A stretch of 37,342 nt of DNA from Luteitalea sp. (lineage in GTDB: Bacteria > Acidobacteriota > Vicinamibacteria > Vicinamibacterales > Vicinamibacteraceae): positions 1 through 37,342 of the forward strand of contig WHTZ01000062.1 of assembly GCA_009377495.1 (NCBI GenBank). The letters are read 5' to 3'. Position numbers and translations under genes: made by a program. Below the pieces are notes generated by a model. That model did not search any database. It had not been told where the DNA came from and saw only the letters and a program-made list of their open reading frames with translations. Shown here one piece after another: positions 7,807 to 15,724 of this stretch; positions within the stretch are counted from its first letter, which is position 1; every line of letters begins with the position of its first letter.

Positions 7807-8397
7807 ATGCCACACACGGGTACCACCTCATCGGCGCTGGTTGACGAGGTCTTGCGCGAGGCCGCCGCGCTGCACGTGCAGAGCTGCGGAGCGGTCGCGG
7901 TCGAGCTCGCTGCTGCCGCCGAGGCGATTAGCCAGGCGTTCGCGGCAGGACACAAGGTGCTGCTTTGTGGGAACGGGGGAAGCGCTGCGGAGGCGCAGCA
8001 CATCGCGGCGGACCTCGCGGGTCGGTTCGCACGCGACCGCGCGGCGTTGCCCGCCATTGCTCTGACGACCGACACGAGCATTCTGACAGCCGTCGCCAAT
8101 GATCTGGGCTTCGAGCGGGTATTCGAGCGGCAGATCGAATCGCTCGGCCGTCCGGGTGACGTGCTGCTCGCCCTGTCGACGAGCGGCGCCTCGACGAACG
8201 TGCTGCGCGCGGTCGAGGTCGCCAACGCGCGTGGGCTGGTGACGATTGCGCTCACGGGTGGGCATGGCGGATCGGTTGGTCACGCGGCGCGCTTGCACGT
8301 TCACGTCGCGCACGGGGTCACCGCACGCGTGCAAGAGGTGCACCTCACGCTGCTGCACGCGCTGTGCGAGCTCGTCGAACGAGGGGTCGATGCCTGA
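7807..8397 (+). CDS. gmhA: Sedoheptulose-7-phosphate isomerase (phosphoheptose isomerase) within the nuo operon
   Basis: A 196-residue SIS-domain protein converting D-sedoheptulose 7-phosphate to D-glycero-D-manno-heptose 7-phosphate, the first step of LPS heptose synthesis. LLCGNGGSAAEAQHIAADLAGRF (about residues 53-75) is the phosphate-binding loop and active-site helix; the C-terminal ARVQEVHLTLLHALCELVE contains the expected catalytic His. The acid in ADLAGRF is Asp, where the E. coli enzyme has Glu 65. DiaA-like SIS proteins are an alternative, but hldA and a heptosyltransferase in the same window favour GmhA. The gene lies between nuoC and nuoD, on the same strand, and overlaps nuoD by 8 bases, so its translation is tied to complex I. 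TTG 7804 precedes the chosen ATG. Confidence 0.88.
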   Translation: MPHTGTTSSALVDEVLREAAALHVQSCGAVAVELAAAAEAISQAFAAGHKVLLCGNGGSAAEAQHIAADLAGRFARDRAALPAIALTTDTSILTAVANDLGFERVFERQIESLGRPGDVLLALSTSGASTNVLRAVEVANARGLVTIALTGGHGGSVGHAARLHVHVAHGVTARVQEVHLTLLHALCELVERGVDA

Positions 8398-9577
8398 GCT
8401 GCGTACCGAAACGATGACCGTCAACATGGGGCCGCAGCACCCCAGCACGCACGGCGTGCTGCGCCTGGTCATCGAGCTCGATGGAGAGACCATTGTCAAG
8501 TCTCAGGTGACGATTGGGTATCTGCATACGGGCATCGAGAAGACCGCCGAGCAAAAGAAGTGGCAGCAGGTGATCCCCCTCGTCGAGCGCATGGACTACC
8601 TTGCGGCCCAGAGCAATGCGCTTGCGTTTGTGCTCGCGGTCGAGCGGCTCCTCGATCTCGAGTCACGCCTGCCGGAGCGCGTGACGAAGATCCGGGTGCT
8701 GCTCATGGAGCTGCAGCGTCTGTCGAGCCATCTCGTCTGGCTGGGCACGCACGCGATGGAGGTTGGTGCCATCTCGGTGATGCTCTACTGCTTTCGCGAG
8801 CGTGAGCTCCTGCTCAACATCAACGAGATGATCGCCGGCTTCCGGCTCTTTCCCAGCTACATCCGCATCGGGGGCTTGCGCGAGGATCTGCCGATCGGCT
8901 TTCACGAGGCGGTCCGCGAATTCCTGGACCGACTCCCGCCGAAGTTGAAGGACTACCACGGCTTGCTCACGAAGAACCGGATTTGGGAGAAGCGGACGCG
9001 CGGCGTGGGCGTGCTCTCGAAGCAGGATGTGCTCGACTGGGGGCTCGTGGGACCGATCGGGCGGGCATGTGGCCTTGACTACGACGTGCGTCGCGCGTTT
9101 CCGTACCTGTGCTACGACACGCTTGACTTCGACGTGCCGCTCGAGACCGACGGCGACGTGTACGCCCGTTATCTCGTGCGCATGCGCGAGATGGAGGAGA
9201 GCGCAAGCATCTGTCGTCAGCTCATCGACCAGATTGCGCCAACCGGTGAGTGGGCCGTCGACGATCCCCGTCTTGTGCCGCCGCCGAAGGATCGGGTGTA
9301 CACCGAAATGGAAGCGCTCATTCAGCACTTCCTCATCTACTCGCAGGGCTTTACGGTGCCGGCCGGTGACGCCTATGTGCCGATTGAGGGGCCGCGTGGT
9401 GAGCAAGGGTTCTACGTGGTCTCGGACGGCACGAACCGGCCGTGGCGCATCAAGTCGCGCCCGCCCAGCTTTCTGGCTTGCCAGGCATTGCCGCAGCTGA
9501 TTGAAGGCGGGCTCATCGCCGACGTCATCGCGGTGATTGGCTCGACCGACGTCGTGATGGGGGACGTGGATCGATGA
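8390..9577 (+). CDS. nuoD: NADH-quinone oxidoreductase subunit D
   Basis: A 395-residue subunit that forms the quinone-binding cavity with NuoB. NMGPQHPSTHGVLRLVIELDGE at the N-terminus carries the conserved His residues near the quinone headgroup, and YLHTGIEK, ERMDYLA, RLSSHLVWLG, PSYIRIGG, GPIGRACG and the C-terminal SFLACQALPQLI ... GSTDVVMGDVDR are all family hallmarks. ATG 8390 overlaps the end of gmhA. The longer frame from 8246 is in the gmhA shadow and is rejected. It ends with ATGA shared with nuoE. Confidence 0.97.
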   Translation: MPELRTETMTVNMGPQHPSTHGVLRLVIELDGETIVKSQVTIGYLHTGIEKTAEQKKWQQVIPLVERMDYLAAQSNALAFVLAVERLLDLESRLPERVTKIRVLLMELQRLSSHLVWLGTHAMEVGAISVMLYCFRERELLLNINEMIAGFRLFPSYIRIGGLREDLPIGFHEAVREFLDRLPPKLKDYHGLLTKNRIWEKRTRGVGVLSKQDVLDWGLVGPIGRACGLDYDVRRAFPYLCYDTLDFDVPLETDGDVYARYLVRMREMEESASICRQLIDQIAPTGEWAVDDPRLVPPPKDRVYTEMEALIQHFLIYSQGFTVPAGDAYVPIEGPRGEQGFYVVSDGTNRPWRIKSRPPSFLACQALPQLIEGGLIADVIAVIGSTDVVMGDVDR

Positions 9578-10176
9578 GCTTTCACCCGCAGATGCCGTAT
9601 GGCGAGGGCTGGCACCGCAGTCAGCGGCGCGTACCCCCAGACGGCCCGCCGTTTGCGTTCACGCCCGAGAACCTCGCGCGTCTCGAGGACATCTGCAGCC
9701 ACTATCCGCCCGAGCAACGCAAGAGCGCCATCATTGCCGCGCTCTACCTGGTGCAGGAGCAGCAGGGGTACATCACCGGTAACGCCATGCAGCACGTTGC
9801 CGGCGTGATCGGCTGTGCTCCGGCCCAGGTCGAAGACGTGGTGTCGTACTACGTCATGTTCTTTACACGGCCTGTCGGCACATACGTCGTGCAGGTCTGT
9901 CGCACCCTCTCGTGCGCGCTGCGCGGCGCCGAGCGTGTCACCGAAGCGCTGTGCCGGCACCTGCACGTGAGCCCCGGTGAGACTACTCCGGACGGGATGT
10001 TCACCGTGGTCGAGTTCGAATGCCTCGGGGCGTGCGATCGCGCGCCCGTGATCATGGTCAATAACGAGCACTGGCACGAATGCCAAGACCCGGACAAGGT
10101 GACAGAGCTGGTTGACGCCCTGCGCTCGGACGGGGTAGCGGCGCTTTCCGGGTGCCATTTGGTGAAGGAGCGATGA
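9574..10176 (+). CDS. nuoE: NADH-quinone oxidoreductase subunit E (24-kDa, [2Fe-2S])
   Basis: A 200-residue thioredoxin-fold subunit of the NADH-oxidising module. The N1a [2Fe-2S] ligands are Cys 109, Cys 114 (CRTLSC), Cys 150 and Cys 154 (CLGAC). YPPEQRKSAIIAALYLVQEQQGYI and VVSYYVMFFTRPVGTY are the usual helical and thioredoxin-like parts. The start overlaps the nuoD stop (ATGA). The protein is about 30 residues longer at the N-terminus than many homologues. nuoF follows after 22 bases that include an inverted CACCTTGTCA word. Confidence 0.95.
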   Translation: MSFHPQMPYGEGWHRSQRRVPPDGPPFAFTPENLARLEDICSHYPPEQRKSAIIAALYLVQEQQGYITGNAMQHVAGVIGCAPAQVEDVVSYYVMFFTRPVGTYVVQVCRTLSCALRGAERVTEALCRHLHVSPGETTPDGMFTVVEFECLGACDRAPVIMVNNEHWHECQDPDKVTELVDALRSDGVAALSGCHLVKER

Positions 10177-10198
10177 TCACCTTGTCAATGAGATCGAC

Positions 10199-11494
10199 AT
10201 GGATCCAGTTCTGACGAAGCACATCGGTGAGCCCAATGCCCAAACCCTCGACTTCTCGCTTCAGCACGGGGCGTACGCGGGTCTGCGAAAAGCGCTGGGC
10301 ATGGCGCCAGACGAGATCATCGATTGGGTCAAGAAGTCCGGCCTCCGCGGACGCGGCGGCGCGGGCTTCCCAACCGGGATGAAGTGGGGCTTCGTCCCGA
10401 AGGACTCGCCGAAGGCGAAGTATCTGTGTGTCAATGCGGATGAGAGTGAGCCGGGCACGTTCAAGGATCACGTGCTCATGGAGCGTAATCCGCACCTCTT
10501 CTTCGAAGGGTGCGTGATTGCCTGTCGGGCGATTCGCGCGAAGGTCTGCTACATCTATATCCGTGGCGAGTTCTATCACCTCCAGCGCGTGCTCGAAACC
10601 GAGCTGGCGCGCGCGTACGAAGCGGGCTTCGTGGGCGCGAACATCCTTGGCAGCGGCGAGCACGTCGATATCTACATCCATCGGGGAGCGGGCGCCTACG
10701 AGGCAGGCGAAGAGACCGCGCTCATCGAGTCGCTCGAGGGGAAGCGCGCGCAACCGCGCCTGAAGCCGCCGTTTCCCGCTGTCGTGGGCCTCTACGGCTG
10801 CCCGACCGTCGTGAACAACGTCGAGACGCTCTGCAACGTGCCGCTGATCTTCGACCGTGGGTGGGAGTGGTACGCAGGCATCGGTCCTGACAAGAACACA
10901 GGACCCAAGCTCTATTGCGTGAGCGGCCACGTCAACCGTCCGGGTGTCTACGAGGCGGACATGAGCGTCACGCTCAGGCAGCTCATTTACGATTACGCGG
11001 GCGGGATCCCAGGTGGCCGCCAACTCAAGGCGGTCATCCCCGGCGGATCGTCGACCAACGTGTTGCCCGCAGACAAGATCGACGTGGCCGCAAGCTTCGA
11101 CGGCTTGGTCCAGGCGGGGTCCATGCTGGGCTCGGCCGGCATTATCGTCATGGACGAGACGACGAGCATGGTGTGGGTGGCGAAGAACCTGCTGCACTTC
11201 TACGAGCACGAGTCGTGCGGCAAGTGCACGCCGTGCCGGGAGGGGACGGACTGGCTCTATAAGATCCTCTCCAAGGTCGAGCGCGGCGAGGGGGAGCTTC
11301 GCGACCTCGGCTTGTTGTTCAGCGTGGCGGACAATATCGGTGGCAAGACGCTCTGCCCGTTCGGCGATGCCGTAGTGCCGCCGGTCGCGAGCACCTTGCA
11401 ACACTTTCGCGAGGACTATGAGACGCACGTCCGGGTGGGGCGGCCACCGCTCCCCCCGTGGCGCGCGCAGGAGGAGCTGATTGGGGCGCATTAA
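10199..11494 (+). CDS. nuoF: NADH-quinone oxidoreductase subunit F (51-kDa, FMN and [4Fe-4S])
   Basis: A 431-residue flavoprotein that oxidises NADH. GLRGRGGAGFPTGMKW (about residues 48-63) is the NADH/FMN loop, NADESEPGTFKDH the next conserved segment, and GAGAYEAGEETALIESLEGKR the FMN-binding glycine loop. The N3 cluster ligands are Cys 340, 343 and 346 (SCGKCTPCREG) and Cys 386 (TLCPFGD). In the canonical enzyme electrons leave N3 through NuoG; nuoG would normally follow here, but the next gene, 51 bases on, is nuoH. Confidence 0.97.
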   Translation: MDPVLTKHIGEPNAQTLDFSLQHGAYAGLRKALGMAPDEIIDWVKKSGLRGRGGAGFPTGMKWGFVPKDSPKAKYLCVNADESEPGTFKDHVLMERNPHLFFEGCVIACRAIRAKVCYIYIRGEFYHLQRVLETELARAYEAGFVGANILGSGEHVDIYIHRGAGAYEAGEETALIESLEGKRAQPRLKPPFPAVVGLYGCPTVVNNVETLCNVPLIFDRGWEWYAGIGPDKNTGPKLYCVSGHVNRPGVYEADMSVTLRQLIYDYAGGIPGGRQLKAVIPGGSSTNVLPADKIDVAASFDGLVQAGSMLGSAGIIVMDETTSMVWVAKNLLHFYEHESCGKCTPCREGTDWLYKILSKVERGEGELRDLGLLFSVADNIGGKTLCPFGDAVVPPVASTLQHFREDYETHVRVGRPPLPPWRAQEELIGAH

Positions 11495-11496
11495 TC

Positions 11497-11515
11497 GTGA
11501 CAAGGTGACAAGGTG
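11497..11515 (+). repeat. GTGACAAGGTGACAAGGTG tandem repeat in the nuoF-nuoH gap
   Basis: Two perfect copies of GTGACAAG plus GTG, exactly where nuoG would be expected. Related copy at 7772-7796. Confidence 0.7.
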
Positions 11516-11545
11516 CCGCTGTAAAGCATCGTCCGTGACAGAGAC

Positions 11546-12574
11546 ATGAATCCGGCCGTCATTGCTCATCTCGTTCTCATCGTCGCCATCTTCTTCGCGT
11601 TGCAGATTTCGGCGGCCGTGCTCGTGTACTTCGAGCGCAAGATTGCTGCACGGATACAGCAGCGCCTCGGGCCGTACCGCGTGGGCCCGCATGGGGTACT
11701 CCAGCCGCTCGCCGATATCGTCAAATTGATGTTCAAGGAGGAGCTGCGGCCCAAGGCGGCTGATACGTGGCTCTTCTATCTGGCGCCGATCCTCTCCGCG
11801 ACGGCGGCCTTCGCGGCGTTTGCCGTTGTGCCCTTCGGGAGCGAAACCACGCTCTTTGGACTGCTCGACCAGCCGATTCGCCTTCAAGTGGCTGACGTCA
11901 ACGTGGCACTCCTCGTGGTCTTTGCCATTACGTCGATGGGCGTGTACGGCATCGTGCTCGCGGGCTGGAGCTCGAATTCGAAGTACTCGCTCCTGGGAGG
12001 GCTGCGGAGCGCGGCGCAGATGATCAGTTACGAGCTCTCGTACGCGCTGGCGCTCGCTGCGGTACTGGTGCTGGCCAATTCGCTCTCGCTGCGTGAGATC
12101 GTCGAGCACCAGGCGGGCCACTGGCTCGGCGTGATCCCCAAGTGGTACGTCTTTCTCACACCCGTCGGATTCATCGTGTATATGATTGCCGGCGTTGCCG
12201 AGACGAACCGCGCGCCGTTCGACTTTCCCGAGGCCGAGCAGGAGCTCGTGGCCGGGTACCACACCGAGTACAGCAGCATGAGCTTCGCGCTGTTCTTCCT
12301 GGCCGAGTACGTGAACATGGTCACGGTCTCAGCCGTGGCGGTGAGCCTCTTTCTCGGCGGCTGGTTCGATCCGTTTGGCCTGACGCCGGAGTGGCTTGGC
12401 TGGGTGTGGTTTCTCGTGAAGGTGTCAGCACTCCTGTTCTTCTACATCTGGATGCGGTGGACCCTTCCCCGATATCGCTACGATCAGCTCATGGCGTTTG
12501 GGTGGAAAGTGTTGCTCCCCGTGGCCACGGTCAATCTCTTGGCTGTGGCCGGGCTTGTCGTGTGGTGGGGGTAG
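11546..12574 (+). CDS. nuoH: NADH-quinone oxidoreductase subunit H
   Basis: A 342-residue, eight-helix membrane subunit at the junction of the arms. Diagnostic loops: ERKIAARIQQRLGPYRVGPHG (about residues 30-50), SNSKYSLLGGLRSAAQMISYE, and AETNRAPFDFPEAEQELVAGYHTEYS, an acidic loop at the quinone tunnel. Length is normal. In most bacteria nuoI follows nuoH; here 74 bases with a repeat lead directly to nuoJ. Confidence 0.96.
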   Translation: MNPAVIAHLVLIVAIFFALQISAAVLVYFERKIAARIQQRLGPYRVGPHGVLQPLADIVKLMFKEELRPKAADTWLFYLAPILSATAAFAAFAVVPFGSETTLFGLLDQPIRLQVADVNVALLVVFAITSMGVYGIVLAGWSSNSKYSLLGGLRSAAQMISYELSYALALAAVLVLANSLSLREIVEHQAGHWLGVIPKWYVFLTPVGFIVYMIAGVAETNRAPFDFPEAEQELVAGYHTEYSSMSFALFFLAEYVNMVTVSAVAVSLFLGGWFDPFGLTPEWLGWVWFLVKVSALLFFYIWMRWTLPRYRYDQLMAFGWKVLLPVATVNLLAVAGLVVWWG

Positions 12575-12576
12575 TT

Positions 12577-12601
12577 GAGGTGCGAGGGGCGAGGTGCGGG
12601 G
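12577..12601 (+). repeat. GAGGTGCGAGG-type tandem repeat in the nuoH-nuoJ gap
   Basis: GAGGTGCGAGGGGCGAGGTGCGG contains two interleaved copies of GCGAGGTGCGAGG-like units. The same word occurs in the large hairpin upstream of dnaB (34253-34330). Confidence 0.65.
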
Positions 12602-12648
12602 GTGACGTGCAAGGCTTGAACGGCAGCATCCGAGGGTAACCGACGAAC

Positions 12649-13164
12649 GTGGACATCTGGCTGTTTTATCTGTTCGCGCTGGTGATCGTTGGCGCGTCGC
12701 TGGGCGTGATCGGGCAGCGCAGCCCAATGCACAGCGTGCTGTTCCTCATTCTGTCGTTCGGCGCGTTGGCCGCACTCTATGTTCAGCTCGACTCGCCGTT
12801 TGCCGCGGTGGCGCAGATCATCATCTACGCGGGCGCCATCATGGTGCTGTTTCTCTTCGTGGTGATGCTGCTCAACGCGTCCCATGAGGATGATGATCCT
12901 GGTGCACGGGCGCCGGTACCGGTGGGCGTGAAGGTGAGCGGATGCCTATTGGCGCTGTTGCTGCTCGTGGAGCTCACCTGGGCGCTCACGCGCGTTGGCC
13001 GCCCAGCGGTCGAGAAGGACGCCGCCAGCGCCGACAGCGTGTCCTCGGTCCACGAGATCGGGCGCGTGCTCTTCACCGATTACGCGTTCGCCTTCGAGGT
13101 GACGTCCGTCCTGATTCTCGTGGCGATGATCGGCGCCGTGGTGTTGGCCAAGCGGAAGGTCTAG
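12649..13164 (+). CDS. nuoJ: NADH-quinone oxidoreductase subunit J
   Basis: A 171-residue membrane subunit with five predicted helices. The family signature is HSVLFLILSFGALAALYVQLDSPFAAVAQIIIYAGAIMVLFLFVVMLL, including the pi-bulge helix that moves during coupling. The start is GTG 12649 (VDIWLFYLF). A charged loop (KDAASADSVSSVHEIG) precedes the last helix. The stop is followed by two hairpins before nuoK. Confidence 0.94.
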   Translation: MDIWLFYLFALVIVGASLGVIGQRSPMHSVLFLILSFGALAALYVQLDSPFAAVAQIIIYAGAIMVLFLFVVMLLNASHEDDDPGARAPVPVGVKVSGCLLALLLLVELTWALTRVGRPAVEKDAASADSVSSVHEIGRVLFTDYAFAFEVTSVLILVAMIGAVVLAKRKV

Positions 13165-13169
13165 CGGAC

Positions 13170-13185
13170 CGCGGCCAGGGCCGCG
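13170..13185. repeat. Perfect hairpin CGCGGCC-AG-GGCCGCG
   Basis: A 7-bp perfect stem with a 2-base spacer, 5 bases after the nuoJ stop. It may be a dispersed palindrome or an RNA processing or stability element inside the operon. Confidence 0.5.
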
Positions 13186-13200
13186 CTCCCCGACGCTCAC

Positions 13201-13248
13201 TTGAGAACCCTGAAACTTGACACAATGCGTCAAGCTTCGGGTTCTCAA
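13201..13248. repeat. Long inverted repeat TTGAGAACCC...GGGTTCTCAA between nuoJ and nuoK
   Basis: Left arm 13201-13221 (TTGAGAACCCTGAAACTTGAC) and right arm 13229-13248 are complementary except for one bulged base and one mismatch, around a 7-base loop. A second GGGTTCT follows at 13250-13255. It would form a strong mRNA hairpin just upstream of nuoK. Confidence 0.8.
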
Positions 13249-13273
13249 GGGTTCTAGAAACGATGAACGTGAG

Positions 13274-13576
13274 ATGGTGACGCTCGACCACTACCTGATT
13301 CTTTCTGCGCTGCTGTTCGCGATCGGCACGGTTGGCGTATTCCTGCGACGGAACATCATTACGCTGCTGCTGTCGGTCGAGATCATGCTGAACGCGGTCA
13401 ACCTGACGTTCGTCGCCGTCGGCCGCTATCTGGGCTCGGTCGATGGGCAGATCATCGTGTTCTTCGTGATGACCGTGGCTGCTGCGGAGGCTGCTGTCGG
13501 ACTCGCGCTCGTGATCGCAATCTTCAGGCATGGAGAGACGCTGAGTCCGGACGCATTCACGTCGCTGAAGTGGTAG
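13274..13576 (+). CDS. nuoK: NADH-quinone oxidoreductase subunit K
   Basis: A 100-residue, three-helix membrane subunit. LSVEIMLNAVNLTFVAVGR carries the conserved intramembrane Glu, and FFVMTVAAAEAAVGLALVIAIFR the second conserved acidic residue; both belong to the proton path. ATG 13274 gives the standard length. A frame opening at 13217 would read out of the inverted repeat and is rejected. GTG 13277 is an adjacent alternative start. Confidence 0.95.
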   Translation: MVTLDHYLILSALLFAIGTVGVFLRRNIITLLLSVEIMLNAVNLTFVAVGRYLGSVDGQIIVFFVMTVAAAEAAVGLALVIAIFRHGETLSPDAFTSLKW

Positions 13577-13580
13577 GAAT

Positions 13581-13609
13581 CGGAGCGTCGGGAACGAAGC
13601 CACGCTCCG
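13581..13609. repeat. Inverted repeat CGGAGCGT...ACGCTCCG between nuoK and nuoL
   Basis: An 8-bp perfect stem around a 13-base loop in the 50-base nuoK-nuoL gap. There is no T tract, so it is not a typical terminator. Confidence 0.55.
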
Positions 13610-13626
13610 CAGACTGAAACGCATCG

Positions 13627-15696
13627 ATGCTTGCTCTTATTCCGCTCTTCCCGTTCATCGGGTTCATCATCAACGCGCTCATCGGGCGCCGCTTGTCCAA
13701 GGCAACCTCGGGTGGACTCGCGTGTCTCGCGATGCTGGTCTCGTTTGGTGTGGCGGTCGTGGCCTTCTGGCGCTTGCTGGGCCTGCCAGCCGAGGCACGG
13801 GTCATCGACGAGACCCTCTTTACGTGGATTGCCTCGGGCCGGTTCCAGGCTCCGCTGACGTTCCGGCTCGATCCGCTCGCCGGGTTGATGTGCCTCGTCG
13901 TGACAGGCATTGGGTTCCTCATCCATGTCTACTCGACGGCGTACATGCACGAGGAAACCGACCACGAGTACGCACGCTACTTCTCGTACCTGAACTTATT
14001 CGCCGCCTTCATGCTCGTCCTCGTGCTTGGCGCAAACCTGTTGGTGATGTTCATCGGCTGGGAGGGCGTGGGGCTCTGCTCCTATCTGCTCATTGGATAC
14101 TGGTTCGATAAGCAGTCGGCCACTGACGCCGGCAAGAAGGCCTTTGTCGTCAACCGTGTCGGCGACATGGCGTTCATCGTCGGCATGTGTCTGGCCTTTG
14201 CCTCCTTCGGCACCCTCGATTTTCGTGCGATCGCCGCTGCGGTGGCCGCGCTCCCACCGGAAGTGACCTGGGGCGTGCTGTCGACGATAACGCTGCTCTT
14301 CTTCATTGGCGCCACGGGAAAGTCGGCGCAAATTCCGCTGTACATCTGGTTGCCGGATGCGATGGAGGGTCCCACGCCCGTCTCGGCCCTCATTCACGCG
14401 GCCACCATGGTGACGGCTGGCGTGTACATGATCGGGCGCAACGCGGTCCTCTACTCGCACGCGCCGCTCACGATGGAAGTGGTGGCCGTCATTGGCGTGG
14501 CGACGGCGTTGCTGGCGGGCACCATTGGCCTCGCCCAGAACGATATCAAGCGCGTCTTGGCGTACTCGACCGTCTCGCAGCTTGGCTACATGTTTCTGGC
14601 GATGGGTGTCGGGGCGTTTGCGGCCGGCATCTTCCACCTGTATACGCACGCGTTTTTCAAAGCGCTGATGTTCCTCGGTTCGGGCGCCGTCATTCATGCC
14701 CTGCACGGCGAGCAGGACATGCGAAAGATGGGGGGCCTGCGACGGGCGCTGCCGATCACGTACTGGACCTTTCTCATCGGTGCGCTTGCCATCGCTGGTG
14801 TTCCGGGGCTGTCCGGGTTCTTCAGCAAGGATGAGATCCTCTTCCGCACGTTTGCGAGTGGTCACAGCGTGTTATGGGTGCTCGGGACGGCGACGGCGCT
14901 GCTCACCGCCGTCTACATGTTTCGGCTCATCTACTTGACGTTCCACGGCAAGCCCCGTTACGAGGGGGCTTACGAGGGCGCGCAGGAAGCCCACCGAGCG
15001 CACGATCGCGCGGCTCACGCGCAAGGCACGCACAACCACGGTGGTGGTGGTGTCCTCCATGACGCGCCGATGGCCATGGCCATCCCGCTCGTCCTGCTCG
15101 CGATTGGCTCGGTGGTCGCCGGGTACGTGGGCGTGCCACACGCGTTGGGTGGCAGCAACCGCATCGAGACGTTCCTCGAGCCGAGCTTCAGCCCGCCCGC
15201 GCACACGGCGCCTGCGGTGGCCGGTACGCACGCCGAGCCAGGCGTGGCGCTTTCGGGTGAGGGGGCTCACGCGGAGGCCGACGCGCACGGCGCCACCCAC
15301 GCTGACACGGCGCTCGAGCTGACGCTCATGGTGACGTCGGTCGCGATCGCGCTCATGGGTATTGGCATCGCGACGCTCGTCTGGCTGAAGCGTCCGCACG
15401 TGGCTGCGGCTCTCGCGGCACGCGTGCCGTGGATGCATCGGCTGTTACTGAATAAGTGGTATGTCGACGAGCTCTACGACGCCACCATCGTGCAGCCCAT
15501 CAAGAACAGCTCGACGGTCGGGCTCTGGAAGGGCGTCGATGTCGGGGTGATCGACGGTGCTGTCAATGGGACCGGATGGCTCGTGCGCGGTAGTGCGGCC
15601 GGCCTGCGCCTGGCGCAGAGTGGTTCGGTTCGCATCTACGCCGCCGCGTTCTTCGTCGGCACGGTGCTCGTGATTGCGTTTTATCTGGTGCGCTAG
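13627..15696 (+). CDS. nuoL: NADH-quinone oxidoreductase subunit L
   Basis: A 689-residue antiporter-like proton-pumping subunit. The core includes FIGWEGVGLCSYLLIGYW with the pumping Glu, GATGKSAQIPLYIWLPDAMEGPTPVSALIHAATMVTAGVYM with the central Lys, and LAYSTVSQLGYM. The C-terminal part with KWYVDELYDATIVQPI starts the lateral helix. Between the core and that segment are two His-rich loops at about residues 455-478 (HRAHDRAAHAQGTHNH) and 523-560 (THAEPG, GAHAEADAHGATHAD), longer and richer in His than usual. nuoM starts 28 bases downstream. Confidence 0.97.
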   Translation: MLALIPLFPFIGFIINALIGRRLSKATSGGLACLAMLVSFGVAVVAFWRLLGLPAEARVIDETLFTWIASGRFQAPLTFRLDPLAGLMCLVVTGIGFLIHVYSTAYMHEETDHEYARYFSYLNLFAAFMLVLVLGANLLVMFIGWEGVGLCSYLLIGYWFDKQSATDAGKKAFVVNRVGDMAFIVGMCLAFASFGTLDFRAIAAAVAALPPEVTWGVLSTITLLFFIGATGKSAQIPLYIWLPDAMEGPTPVSALIHAATMVTAGVYMIGRNAVLYSHAPLTMEVVAVIGVATALLAGTIGLAQNDIKRVLAYSTVSQLGYMFLAMGVGAFAAGIFHLYTHAFFKALMFLGSGAVIHALHGEQDMRKMGGLRRALPITYWTFLIGALAIAGVPGLSGFFSKDEILFRTFASGHSVLWVLGTATALLTAVYMFRLIYLTFHGKPRYEGAYEGAQEAHRAHDRAAHAQGTHNHGGGGVLHDAPMAMAIPLVLLAIGSVVAGYVGVPHALGGSNRIETFLEPSFSPPAHTAPAVAGTHAEPGVALSGEGAHAEADAHGATHADTALELTLMVTSVAIALMGIGIATLVWLKRPHVAAALAARVPWMHRLLLNKWYVDELYDATIVQPIKNSSTVGLWKGVDVGVIDGAVNGTGWLVRGSAAGLRLAQSGSVRIYAAAFFVGTVLVIAFYLVR

Positions 15697-15724
15697 CGGA
15701 TGCCAAGAACCAAGACCTGAACAG

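Noticed and set aside
10058..12262. A 734-codon open frame on the minus strand
   Set aside because: It is antisense to nuoE, nuoF and nuoH, whose motifs are unmistakable, and its composition (runs of Arg, His, Asp, Glu) is what antisense of GC-rich genes gives.
11495..12648. Hidden or frameshifted nuoG or nuoI
   Set aside because: Neither gap (51 and 74 bases) nor any other frame of the window has the Cys-x2-Cys-x2-Cys-x3-Cys clusters expected of these subunits.
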